DNA of 59,804 nt. Source: Actinoplanes palleronii (lineage in GTDB: Bacteria > Actinomycetota > Actinomycetes > Mycobacteriales > Micromonosporaceae). Of this stretch, positions 25,697 through 33,101 are shown piece by piece. Numbering within the stretch: position 1 is the first letter of the stretch; every line of letters starts with the position of its first letter. A program made the translations under genes and the position numbers. A model generated the notes under the pieces. That model was not told the origin of the DNA. It searched no databases and saw nothing but the letters and a program-made list of their open reading frames with translations. The stretch is from the NCBI RefSeq assembly GCF_016862315.1, contig NZ_BOMS01000107.1, positions 1-59,804 on the forward strand, read 5' to 3'.

Positions 25697-27328
25697 TCAC
25701 GCCACCTCGATGAAGATCGGGTTGGTGTAGAGCCAGGTGTCCAGCCACGGATCGCCGTCGCCCGGCGGGTGTGCGATCGGCCCGTGCGGGTCGACGCGGG
25801 CGCCGAGCAGGCCGGCGCCGTGCCGCTTGCCGTCCGAGCCGCGCACCCGCACGTAGCCGGGCGCGGTGACCGCCCCGAGCGGGATCCGCACCGTGTACTC
25901 GCCGGTGCGCCGGCTGACGTCGACGCTCTCCACCACCCGGGTCTGCGGCGCCCGCCACGTGTCGGGGTCGGCCGGGCGGCCGGTGACCGCGCCGCGGATC
26001 ACGTCGAGGTGGGCGAGCCGGGGCAGCGTGCCGAGGAAGTTCGGCCGTGACGCGCCGGCCACCGTGACGGTCAGCGTGATCCGGTCACCGCGCCGGACCC
26101 GGAGCCGCCCGCCGAGGGTCGCCGAGCGACCGTGCGAGGAGGTCAGCCGCACGTCCAGGCCGTCGACGAGCTGACCGTGGTCGACCCAGACCCGGCCGGC
26201 CCGCAGACCGTCCATCACCTCGCGGTAGCCGAACCTTTTCACCCCCACATGGGTACGACTAAATTGCCCCGGCCAGAAGTCACTGCCCGGCTGGGCCGCA
26301 CCGGTCTCCACCGGGTCGGGCACGTGGCCGAGACTGTCGAACGTGGCGCCTGGCGGGTAGTCGCCGTTGCGCAGCGTGTCGCGCACCGTGCGGTGGTTGT
26401 CCGAATTGCTGGTGATCGAGAACAGCCGGCCCTCGGCGAGCAGCGCGTCCCACAGTCCGCCGACGGTGGCGGTCATCCAGTCGAAGCCGCCGTAGGTCAG
26501 GTACGCCTCGGCCGGGTAGCCGGGGTGGGACTGGGCGGACGGCTTGTTCTCGTACTCGCCGCGGACGCTGGTGGCGCCGCGCAGGCCGGGCAGGGCCGCG
26601 CCCTGTGCGCCGGGAGCGCCCTCCATGCCGATCACGAGGTCCGGGGCGGCGTCGCGCCAGGCGCGCAGCTCGTGCGGGGAGTCGATGCCCAGCCGGGACG
26701 GGTGGTTCGCCAGGATCAGGGCGTCGTCGACGTACCCGGCGGCCTTCTGCGCGGCGAGCCAGCGGATCGCGGCGACGGCCAGGGCCTCGTTCGCGGCGGT
26801 GCCTTCGGTGCGGGCGAGCAGTTTGCCGTCGTACGACCGCTCGAACTGCCGCAGCACCTCGACCTCGTGCTCGCCGGGCGGGGTGAACACGGTGGCGTGC
26901 TCGGCGCCCGGGATGTACCACTCCAGCCCCTGGAAGATCAGCAGGCGCGGGTTCTCGGCACGGGCCGCGAGGATGTCCGCGTGCTCGAGGGCGGCGCCGG
27001 TGGTGTCGTGACCGAGGTTGCTGTGCTCGGTGCAGACCATCCAGTCCAGGCCGTACTGCGCGCCGCGCCGGGCCGCCTGGGCCAGGGTGTACTTCGCGTC
27101 GTGGCTGTACTGGGTGTGCACGTGGTGGTCGCCGACCAGGTAGACGAGATCCTGCTCGTCGTCGCTCTCACTCGCGGCCGCGGGGGCCGCTTCGGGCAGG
27201 GTCGCGGCCGCGGCGAAGGCCGTTCCGAACAACCCCGCGCGGCGCAGCATGCCGCGACGGCTCAGACCCTGCGGATCCAATTCCTTTTCCGGTACGGCGG
27301 GGTCGGCCCAGCGGGGCAACGCACTCAT
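25697..27328 (-). CDS. Exported CehA/McbA-type PHP-domain metallohydrolase
   Basis: A 543-residue protein with a Tat signal (SRRGMLRRAGLFG, residues 22-34) followed by an alanine-rich region. The PHP fold supplies metal ligands in DHHVHTQYSHD near residue 65, CTEHSNLGHD near 100, NHPSR near 200 and SNSDNHRTV near 310. The last 150 residues are a beta domain with no clear match. CehA/McbA enzymes hydrolyse carbamate esters, and others in the family are phosphoesterases, so the substrate is open. It lies 127 bases upstream of the Pls-like gene in the same direction and could share its transcript. The start ATG lacks a clear ribosome site. Confidence 0.8.
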   Translation of the reverse strand: MSALPRWADPAVPEKELDPQGLSRRGMLRRAGLFGTAFAAAATLPEAAPAAASESDDEQDLVYLVGDHHVHTQYSHDAKYTLAQAARRGAQYGLDWMVCTEHSNLGHDTTGAALEHADILAARAENPRLLIFQGLEWYIPGAEHATVFTPPGEHEVEVLRQFERSYDGKLLARTEGTAANEALAVAAIRWLAAQKAAGYVDDALILANHPSRLGIDSPHELRAWRDAAPDLVIGMEGAPGAQGAALPGLRGATSVRGEYENKPSAQSHPGYPAEAYLTYGGFDWMTATVGGLWDALLAEGRLFSITSNSDNHRTVRDTLRNGDYPPGATFDSLGHVPDPVETGAAQPGSDFWPGQFSRTHVGVKRFGYREVMDGLRAGRVWVDHGQLVDGLDVRLTSSHGRSATLGGRLRVRRGDRITLTVTVAGASRPNFLGTLPRLAHLDVIRGAVTGRPADPDTWRAPQTRVVESVDVSRRTGEYTVRIPLGAVTAPGYVRVRGSDGKRHGAGLLGARVDPHGPIAHPPGDGDPWLDTWLYTNPIFIEVA

Positions 27329-27428
27329 GGCAACCGACCGTATGCACACCCCCGTCACCCTGAGCGACCCCCACATGGCGAAAAGATGATCTTCAAGTGT
27401 CGAGTCTTCACCAGAACGCCGGGCATAG

Positions 27429-28457
27429 ATGAGAATCACTCGCATGAAACGCTCCCTCGCTGTCGCGCTCTGCGTTCTCACCGCCCTCGCCGTCACCCCA
27501 CGGCCCACGCTCGCCGCCGACGCGTCGTATCGCACGCTGAGCGCCGCGACCAACCCCGACTGGATGGCGCCGCTGCCCGGCGCGACGAGTCTGGCCGCGC
27601 TCTCCATCCCCGGCACCCACGAGACCATGTCCACGCACGGCGGCATCCTCACCCAGACCCAGGAGGACTTCGGCGACAGCGGCGGCACCCTGGCCCGGCA
27701 GCTCACCGCGGGCATCCGGATGATCGACATCCGGGCGCGGGTGAACACCGGCAACACGTTCACGATCCACCACGGCGCGACGTACCAGAACGCGAACTTC
27801 GACGACGTGCTCGGCAAGCTCGGCGCGTTCCTGGCCGCGCACCCGGGCGAGACCGTGGTGCTGCGGCTCAAGCAAGAGTGCACCGGTGAGCTCGGCTCGT
27901 GCACCGACGTGTCCGGCCAGGCCGGTTTCGCCGACATCTTCGACAGCTACACGGCCCGGTACCCGAACCTGTTCTGGCAGCCGTCGGTGACCCGCGCGAC
28001 CGGCGCCGCGACCCCGGCGCTGGCCACCGTCCGCGGCAAGGTGGTGCTGGCCGTCCTGAACGGACCCCGCGGCGGCGTGATCGAGCACTACGGCCTGGCC
28101 CAGTTCGCCGGCTGGCACGACGGCTCGTCCACCTACGTCCAGGACGAGTACACGGTCTCCAGCGTCGGCGCGATCCCCACCAAACGCGACCAGGTCCGCC
28201 GTTTCCTGGACGTCACCAGCGCCGCCGACCGCAGCACCATGTACGTCAACTTCGCCAGCGGTGCCAGCATCTTCGCCCAGCCCCAGCAGGTGGCCGGCGG
28301 CGCGTTCGGTGTGCAGGGCGTGAACCCGTTCCTGCTCACCTACCTGAACGAGGGCCCGGAGGTGCACACCCCGGTGGTCCGCACCGGCATGCTGATGCTC
28401 GACTTCCCGGGCAACGGCCTGATCGCCAAGGTGATCGCGCTCAACACCGCGCGCTGA
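27429..28457 (+). CDS. Secreted phosphatidylinositol-specific phospholipase C-like protein
   Basis: A 342-residue protein with a signal peptide (MKRSLAVALCVLTALAVTPR, cleavage after TLAA) and a bacterial PI-PLC X domain. The two catalytic histidines are visible in LSIPGTHETMS and TFTIHHGATYQ, with MIDIRAR and VVLRLKQE as further family segments. Such enzymes cleave phosphatidylinositol or related lipids outside the cell. The ATG at 27429 is the longer start; the ATG at 27444 is also possible. A strong hairpin follows the stop. Confidence 0.88.
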   Translation: MRITRMKRSLAVALCVLTALAVTPRPTLAADASYRTLSAATNPDWMAPLPGATSLAALSIPGTHETMSTHGGILTQTQEDFGDSGGTLARQLTAGIRMIDIRARVNTGNTFTIHHGATYQNANFDDVLGKLGAFLAAHPGETVVLRLKQECTGELGSCTDVSGQAGFADIFDSYTARYPNLFWQPSVTRATGAATPALATVRGKVVLAVLNGPRGGVIEHYGLAQFAGWHDGSSTYVQDEYTVSSVGAIPTKRDQVRRFLDVTSAADRSTMYVNFASGASIFAQPQQVAGGAFGVQGVNPFLLTYLNEGPEVHTPVVRTGMLMLDFPGNGLIAKVIALNTAR

Positions 28458-28464
28458 GCTCTTG

Positions 28465-28506
28465 TGCCGGCCGGGACGTCCCGCGCGTGGGGCGTCCCGG
28501 CCGGCA
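28465..28506. terminator. Bidirectional terminator between PI-PLC and TetR genes
   Basis: TGCCGGCCGGGACG (28465-28478) and CGTCCCGGCCGGCA (28493-28506) are perfect 14-base complements around a 14-base loop that can itself pair (CCC with GGG). It sits between convergent genes. Confidence 0.8.
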
Positions 28507-28515
28507 GCGGCGAGT

Positions 28516-29136
28516 TCATGGCGCCGGGGTGGTCACCAGGTACGACCTGACCTGGTCCAACGCCATGTCGAGCGCGACGGCCATCGGCGCGACGCTGTGT
28601 GCGGCGTCGGCCAGCAGGTAGCCACCTTGCAGCGCCGCCATGAGGAACGTCGCCAACGTCTCGGGGTCGGCGTCGTCGCGCAGCAGGTTGCTCTTCTGCA
28701 TCCGGACGAAGCCGTCGGACAGCAGCTGCTGCCAGCGAGCGAACGTCTCGGCGAGGGCGACCCGGGACTCCTCGTCCTGATCAGCGAGTTCGGCGGCCAT
28801 CGAGCCGAGCCCGCAGCCGAAGGCCCCGCCGTTGAGCTTGTTCGCCTCGACCAGCGCGTCCCGCCAGCGCACCAGCCCGGAGAACGTCCTCAGCCGCTGC
28901 AGCCGGCCGTGTTCGCGGTCGAGCACCACGTCGCCGCGGAAGCGGACCACGGCACGGACCAGCCGTTCCCGGTCGCCGAAGTGCGAGTACAGCTGCGACT
29001 TGCTGGTGCCGGTGGCGAGCAGGATGTCGTCGATGCTCGTCGCGTTGACGCCTCGCCGGACCGTTTGGTCCAGGCAAGCGCTGCGGGGCGGCGCCCTCCA
29101 GCGCTCCGCGGCCTTTGCTCCCTGACAACTACGCAA
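28516..29136 (-). CDS. TetR family regulator with an atypical N-terminus
   Basis: A 206-residue regulator. The second half of the DNA-binding domain is clear (RGVNATSIDDILLATGTSKS then QLYSHFGDRERLVRAVV), and the C-terminal part resembles the TetR_C ligand domain of YcdC/AcrR-like proteins (AFGCGLGSMAAELADQD). The first helix is poor: the sequence before RGVNATS is CLDQTVR instead of the usual alanine-rich helix, and the only start in frame is a TTG at 29136. Either the start is unusual or the N-terminus has been damaged. It is divergent from the broken chemoreceptor gene. Confidence 0.65.
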   Translation of the reverse strand: MRSCQGAKAAERWRAPPRSACLDQTVRRGVNATSIDDILLATGTSKSQLYSHFGDRERLVRAVVRFRGDVVLDREHGRLQRLRTFSGLVRWRDALVEANKLNGGAFGCGLGSMAAELADQDEESRVALAETFARWQQLLSDGFVRMQKSNLLRDDADPETLATFLMAALQGGYLLADAAHSVAPMAVALDMALDQVRSYLVTTPAP

Positions 29137-29176
29137 CGGCCATCAGGTGTCGGCGGGGTCCGCCGACAGTGCGACA

Positions 29177-30210
29177 GTGACCCTCCTGAACCGGCTGCGA
29201 CTCGGTGCACGCCTGGCCACTGCCTTCGCCACTGTCATCGTGCTGCTGCTCGTCGTGATGGCGACCGCGATCCTCACCGCGGCGCGGCAGGGCGCCGCGG
29301 CCAGCCGGATGGAGCAGACCCAGCAGTTCGTCGAGTTGCTGAAGGACGCGAAGTTCTCGTCCGCCGATTTCAACGGCTGGCAGACCGCGTACGCGTTCGA
29401 CGCCCTGCGCGGGGTCGCGGACGCCGCGCAGGACACCGGGGCGTCGCGCGCGGCGTTCCTCACCTCGATCCGGACGTTCCAGACGACGGTGGCCACCGCG
29501 ACCACGAGCGCCACGAGCACGGCGACGCGCACCGAGCTGGAGAGCATCGCGACGCTGGCCGCGCAGTTCCTGACCGTCGACACGCAGATCGCCGAGCTGT
29601 ACCGACGGGACACCACGGCGGCGCGCACCGCGGCGAACGTGCTCGTGATCGGCCAGGAGATCGAGATCTTCCAGCAGATCGGTACGCACCTGGACACGGT
29701 CGCGGCAGCCGCCGGCACCGACTTCGCCGCCGCACGCAGCAGCGCCACCGCGGCGCAGCGCACCGGGGACGCCCTGATCTGGAGTGCCGGGACGGTGGCG
29801 GCGCTGATCGCCGCCGGGCTGGCCCTGGTCGTCACGCGGTCGGTGACCCGGCCGGTCGACAGCGTCCGGCGGCGGCTGGTCCTGCTGGCCGACGGTGACC
29901 TGGCCTCGCCGGTGATCGTCACCGGCCGCGACGAGATCGCCGCGATGGCCACCGCGCTGCGGCAGAGCCTGAGCGCGCTGGGCACCGCGATGCGCACCAT
30001 CGACGGGTCGGCGACGTCGCTGGCCGCCGCCGCAGCATCGCCGACACGGCGATCAGCACCGAGGGCATCGCCGCGAACGTCACCACCGTCGCGCTGGCCG
30101 CCCAGCACACCACCGACGGCGTCGGCCAGGCACAGCAGGCCACCGCGGAGCTGGCCCGGATGTCCAGCGACCTGCACACCCTCGTCTCCCGGTTCCGCTA
30201 CGAGTCCTGA
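29177..30210 (+). pseudogene. Methyl-accepting chemotaxis-like protein with internal deletion and frameshift
   Basis: The first 280 residues are intact: a membrane helix (AFATVIVLLLVVMATAI), a helical periplasmic domain, a second membrane helix and a HAMP domain (RSVTRPVDSVRRRL). Frame 1 breaks down after GSATSLAAAAA near 30030. The last 57 residues of a typical receptor (SIADTAISTEGIAANVTTVA up to LHTLVSRFRYES) follow in another frame and stop at 30210. About 200 residues holding the CheA/CheW-contacting hairpin tip are absent. GTG at 29177 is the most natural start; GTG at 29147 is the alternative. It cannot signal to a CheA kinase. Confidence 0.8.
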
Positions 30211-30287
30211 AAGACGGGCCGGCCCTGTTCCGGCAAGGTGCGCGCCGGTAGCGTGGATGCCGGCCTGACGCATCGGCGGTGGTCGAG

Positions 30288-31247
30288 ATGGGACCGGAGC
30301 GCGAACCGGAACAGCACCACGCCGGCCGGCCGGGCGGCGGCCTGCCCGATCTGCAGCACGCCGCCACCTACGGCGCCGTCGCGCTCATCGCGTTCACCAT
30401 GCTCAAGGCCTATGCCGCGGCGTACTTCTCGCTGACCACCGCGGCGGCGCTGCTCACCACCGCCCCGATCAACGTGTTCCTCGGGTCGATGGTGTCCTAC
30501 AGCTACCAGCTCTTCCCGCTGCTGGCGCTGGCGCTGCTGGTCTACGCCCTGCACCAGTGGCGCACCGGCGGTCCCCCGACCATGATCATGCTGGCGCTCG
30601 GGGTGGCGGTGGTCGCGGTCGGCGCGTCGCCGTGGCCGTACCTCTGGCAGGAGACGCTGATCGTCGCCGGGATCATGCTGGGCCTGTTCGCCCTGTCGAC
30701 CGCGGGCGACGCGCTGCTGATGCTGCGCAAACCGGCGCCCGCCCGGCCGCGCGCCGCCGTGGCGGTCCGGCAGGCGGCGGCGCGACACTGGCGCCGTCTG
30801 ATCACGTTTCGGATGGTCCTGCCCACCTTCCTGATCATGGTGCTGGCCATCCTGCTGCAGACGATGACGAACCTCTGGCTCCCGGTCGAGGTCGTCGTCT
30901 ACGAGCAGGGCCCCCGGTGCGCCATGACGATCGGCGCCACGGATTTCGCCGGCCGCCCGGTGACCCTGCTCGACGCGCCCGGGTGCCGGCAGATCGTCGG
31001 TCACGTGCTCAGCGACGCGGAACCGTGGACCACCGTGGTGACCGCCGGCGACCGCCGGTTGCGCCGGATACCGACCGCCGGGATCCGGTATCGGGAACTC
31101 TGCCACCTGAACCGGGTCCAGCCGTCCGGCAGACGGCCGCTGCTCTGGGTGATCGAGCGCCGCGGCTACGCGTCGCCGAATCTGTCCTGCAAACGGCTGT
31201 CCGAAAACGTCAAGCGCGCCGCCCTGGATCCGGGATCACTGCCGTAG
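30288..31247 (+). CDS. Integral membrane protein of unknown function
   Basis: A 319-residue protein with four to five hydrophobic segments in the first 155 residues (YGAVALIAFTMLKAYAAAYF; LFPLLALALLVYAL; IVAGIMLGLFAL), a basic loop, one more helix near residue 185 (VLPTFLIMVLAILL), and an extracytoplasmic C-terminal domain with four cysteines that could form disulfides. No family is recognised. The ATG at 30288 is chosen over GTG at 30279. It starts 77 bases after the broken receptor gene. Confidence 0.6.
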   Translation: MGPEREPEQHHAGRPGGGLPDLQHAATYGAVALIAFTMLKAYAAAYFSLTTAAALLTTAPINVFLGSMVSYSYQLFPLLALALLVYALHQWRTGGPPTMIMLALGVAVVAVGASPWPYLWQETLIVAGIMLGLFALSTAGDALLMLRKPAPARPRAAVAVRQAAARHWRRLITFRMVLPTFLIMVLAILLQTMTNLWLPVEVVVYEQGPRCAMTIGATDFAGRPVTLLDAPGCRQIVGHVLSDAEPWTTVVTAGDRRLRRIPTAGIRYRELCHLNRVQPSGRRPLLWVIERRGYASPNLSCKRLSENVKRAALDPGSLP

Positions 31248-31601
31248 TCCGGTCCGATCTCCACGGCGAAAGACGGATCACGGTGACAGAAGACGAGGTC
31301 TTGCAAAGGACGAAAGAAACTGTCCTCGATTTGTCGGTTTCAAAGGTTTGAAAGAGCTGTACGTTTCCTTTTGAACACGCGCGGAGAATCAGCGGCGGCG
31401 TGCCGGCCGCCGCTGTTCCATCTGCCCGAGGTGCGGGGACGCCTGCCGCACACCCGGGCGCCGCCATTCATTGTCAGCTTCGGCCCGGATTACGCCCCGC
31501 CCGTTTCGTACACCCATAACTCGCGCATCAGATGACCACCGGTGCTCTCTCGCAACCCGGTGACATATCAGTGCGCCCGAAATACGAAAGGCGTGCAGAG
31601 A
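31248..31601 (+). promoter_or_regulatory. Leader region of the GH15-dehydrogenase operon
   Basis: A 354-base intergenic stretch, visibly less GC-rich than its surroundings in its first half. It contains a 16-base palindrome (31338-31353) and a stem-loop with ten-base arms (CAGCGGCGGC at 31390-31399, GCCGCCGCTG at 31406-31415, six-base loop). It must hold the promoter of the operon that begins at 31602; I cannot name the -35/-10 pair with confidence. Confidence 0.5.
31338..31353. promoter_or_regulatory. Perfect 7-2-7 palindrome, candidate operator
   Basis: TTTCAAA-GG-TTTGAAA. It is AT-rich within high-GC DNA, and about 250 bases upstream of the GH15 start. No regulator gene is adjacent, so the protein that binds it is unknown. 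Confidence 0.55.
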
Positions 31602-33023
31602 ATGTCCGATCCCGCCACCAATGCGACAATGCCCGCCCGTACCAACCGTTCGGAAGCCATCTTCCAGCCGCAGGCCCGCGTGCAGAACTCGATCGCGCCC
31701 GGGTCCATCGACCTGCCGTCGCTCGTGCCGCTGATGTACGCGCTGATGTCCCGCAACATCGCCAGCTACGGATTCACGTTCAGCGATCCGCAGACGCCCG
31801 GGGACTACTCCAAGGACTCCAAGCCGGGCTGCATCATCGCCGCTCCGTCGTTCCCGGCCAACACGCCCCGGGTCGACGAGAACTACGTCTTCAACTGGGT
31901 CCGCGACGGCGCCATCACCGCGATGGAGGTGGTCAAGGCCGAGATGCCGACCCACCTGGGGCTGTCCGACCAGACGCTCAACGAGTACGTCGAGTTCGCC
32001 GACCTGTGCTTCGCCAACGCGCGCCCGACCAAGGGCCACGCGTGCTTCACCATCGCCGGCGAGCCGCGGCCGTGGACCGAGCAGAACGACGGACCGGCCC
32101 TGCAGTCGATCACTCTGCTGGCCGCGTTCGACCGGCTGGACCCCGGCACCCAGAAGACCGCGGTGGCGCTGGTCAACGCGAACGTGGAGTTCCTGCTCGC
32201 CACGTACAAGGACCCCACCACGAACCTGTGGGAGGAGCACATCGGCTACAGCTTCTTCGCCCGCTCCGCCCAGCTGCGCTGCTTCGAGACGGTGCTGGCC
32301 ACCTCGGTCGCCGGGGTCGAGAAGCCGAACGGGATCCAGCCGGCCATCGAGTGGCTGCGCCAGGCCCTCGACAGCCACTGGGACGGCAACATCTACATCA
32401 GCATGATGACCATCCCCGGCGACGGTGGCGCGCCGTCACCGCGGCACCCGGTGATGTACGGCTACGACCCGAACATCGACATCGTCCAGGCGTCCGTGTA
32501 CGGCGCGGTGCCCTGCACCGACACGAAGATGCTGGCCACCGCCGCGCAGCTGCGGGCACAGTGGGAGGAGGGCGGCAGCGCGTTCTACCCGGTCAACAAG
32601 ACCGACAAGGAGCTGGGCCTCGGCCCGCTGTTCGGCCGCTACCCCGCCGACACCTACGACGGCGACACCAGCCACCCGAAGCCGGGCGGGCACCCGTGGG
32701 CGTTGACCACCTGCAACGTCGCCGAGCTGCACTACACGCTGGCCTCCGAGATCAAGGCGGGCACCCCGCTGCCCTTCGACGAGTTGTCGCGTCCGTTCTT
32801 CGCCCAGTCCGGCGTCGACGCGTCGACACCCGCCGACGCCGCGGCCCGTGCCCTGGTCGCCACCGGTGACGCGATGGTGCAGGCCGTCATCTACCACAGC
32901 GACGACTTCGCGCTGTCCGAGCAGTTCGACGGCACGACCGGCTACGAGCGCAGCGTCAACAACCTGACCTGGAGCTACGCCTCCTACCTGTCCGCGCTGC
33001 GGGCCCGCGCCACCGCGGTGTGA
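31602..33023 (+). CDS. Glycoside hydrolase family 15 (fungal-type glucoamylase), cytoplasmic
   Basis: A 473-residue enzyme whose landmarks follow fungal glucoamylases more than the usual bacterial GH15: NWVRDGA near residue 100, QNDGPALQ near 163, the general acid in LWEEHIGYSFF near 208, FGRYPADTYDGD near 345, GGHPWALTTCN near 365 and the general base in SEQFDGTTG near 445. The family releases beta-glucose from alpha-glucosides. There is no signal peptide, so the substrate is imported or made inside. The ATG at 31602 is preceded by purine-rich sequence (CAGAGA). It is the first gene of an operon of a sugar dehydrogenase and cyclitol-type enzymes, which suggests it liberates an aglycone such as a cyclitol (inference). 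Confidence 0.88.
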   Translation: MSDPATNATMPARTNRSEAIFQPQARVQNSIAPGSIDLPSLVPLMYALMSRNIASYGFTFSDPQTPGDYSKDSKPGCIIAAPSFPANTPRVDENYVFNWVRDGAITAMEVVKAEMPTHLGLSDQTLNEYVEFADLCFANARPTKGHACFTIAGEPRPWTEQNDGPALQSITLLAAFDRLDPGTQKTAVALVNANVEFLLATYKDPTTNLWEEHIGYSFFARSAQLRCFETVLATSVAGVEKPNGIQPAIEWLRQALDSHWDGNIYISMMTIPGDGGAPSPRHPVMYGYDPNIDIVQASVYGAVPCTDTKMLATAAQLRAQWEEGGSAFYPVNKTDKELGLGPLFGRYPADTYDGDTSHPKPGGHPWALTTCNVAELHYTLASEIKAGTPLPFDELSRPFFAQSGVDASTPADAAARALVATGDAMVQAVIYHSDDFALSEQFDGTTGYERSVNNLTWSYASYLSALRARATAV

Positions 33024-33040
33024 TCACCAAACAGTCCGCC

Positions 33041-33069
33041 ACGCGGGTCCCGTCGCACGGGCCCCGCGT
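33041..33069 (+). other. Intercistronic hairpin between GH15 and GMC genes
   Basis: ACGCGGG-t-CCCGT-cgc-ACGGG-c-CCCGCGT forms a 12-pair stem with one mismatch in the 78-base gap. With no T-run it could be an attenuator, an mRNA-stability element or a weak terminator. Confidence 0.6.
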
Positions 33070-33101
33070 CGCGCGGACCGGTCAGAAGGGGTGACTGCCT
33101 C

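Noticed and set aside
30045..30268. C-terminal extension of the chemoreceptor in frame 1
   Set aside because: The frame to 30268 is serine/proline/arginine-rich, while the other frame gives the exact end of a chemoreceptor, so the extension is read-through after a frameshift.
31283..31351. A 22-codon frame (MTEDEVLQRTKETVLDLSVSKV without its last residues matters little) that could be a leader peptide before the GH15 operon
   Set aside because: It has a plausible GTG start and ends inside the palindrome, but the ribosome site is weak and there is no regulatory codon run, so I do not call it a gene.
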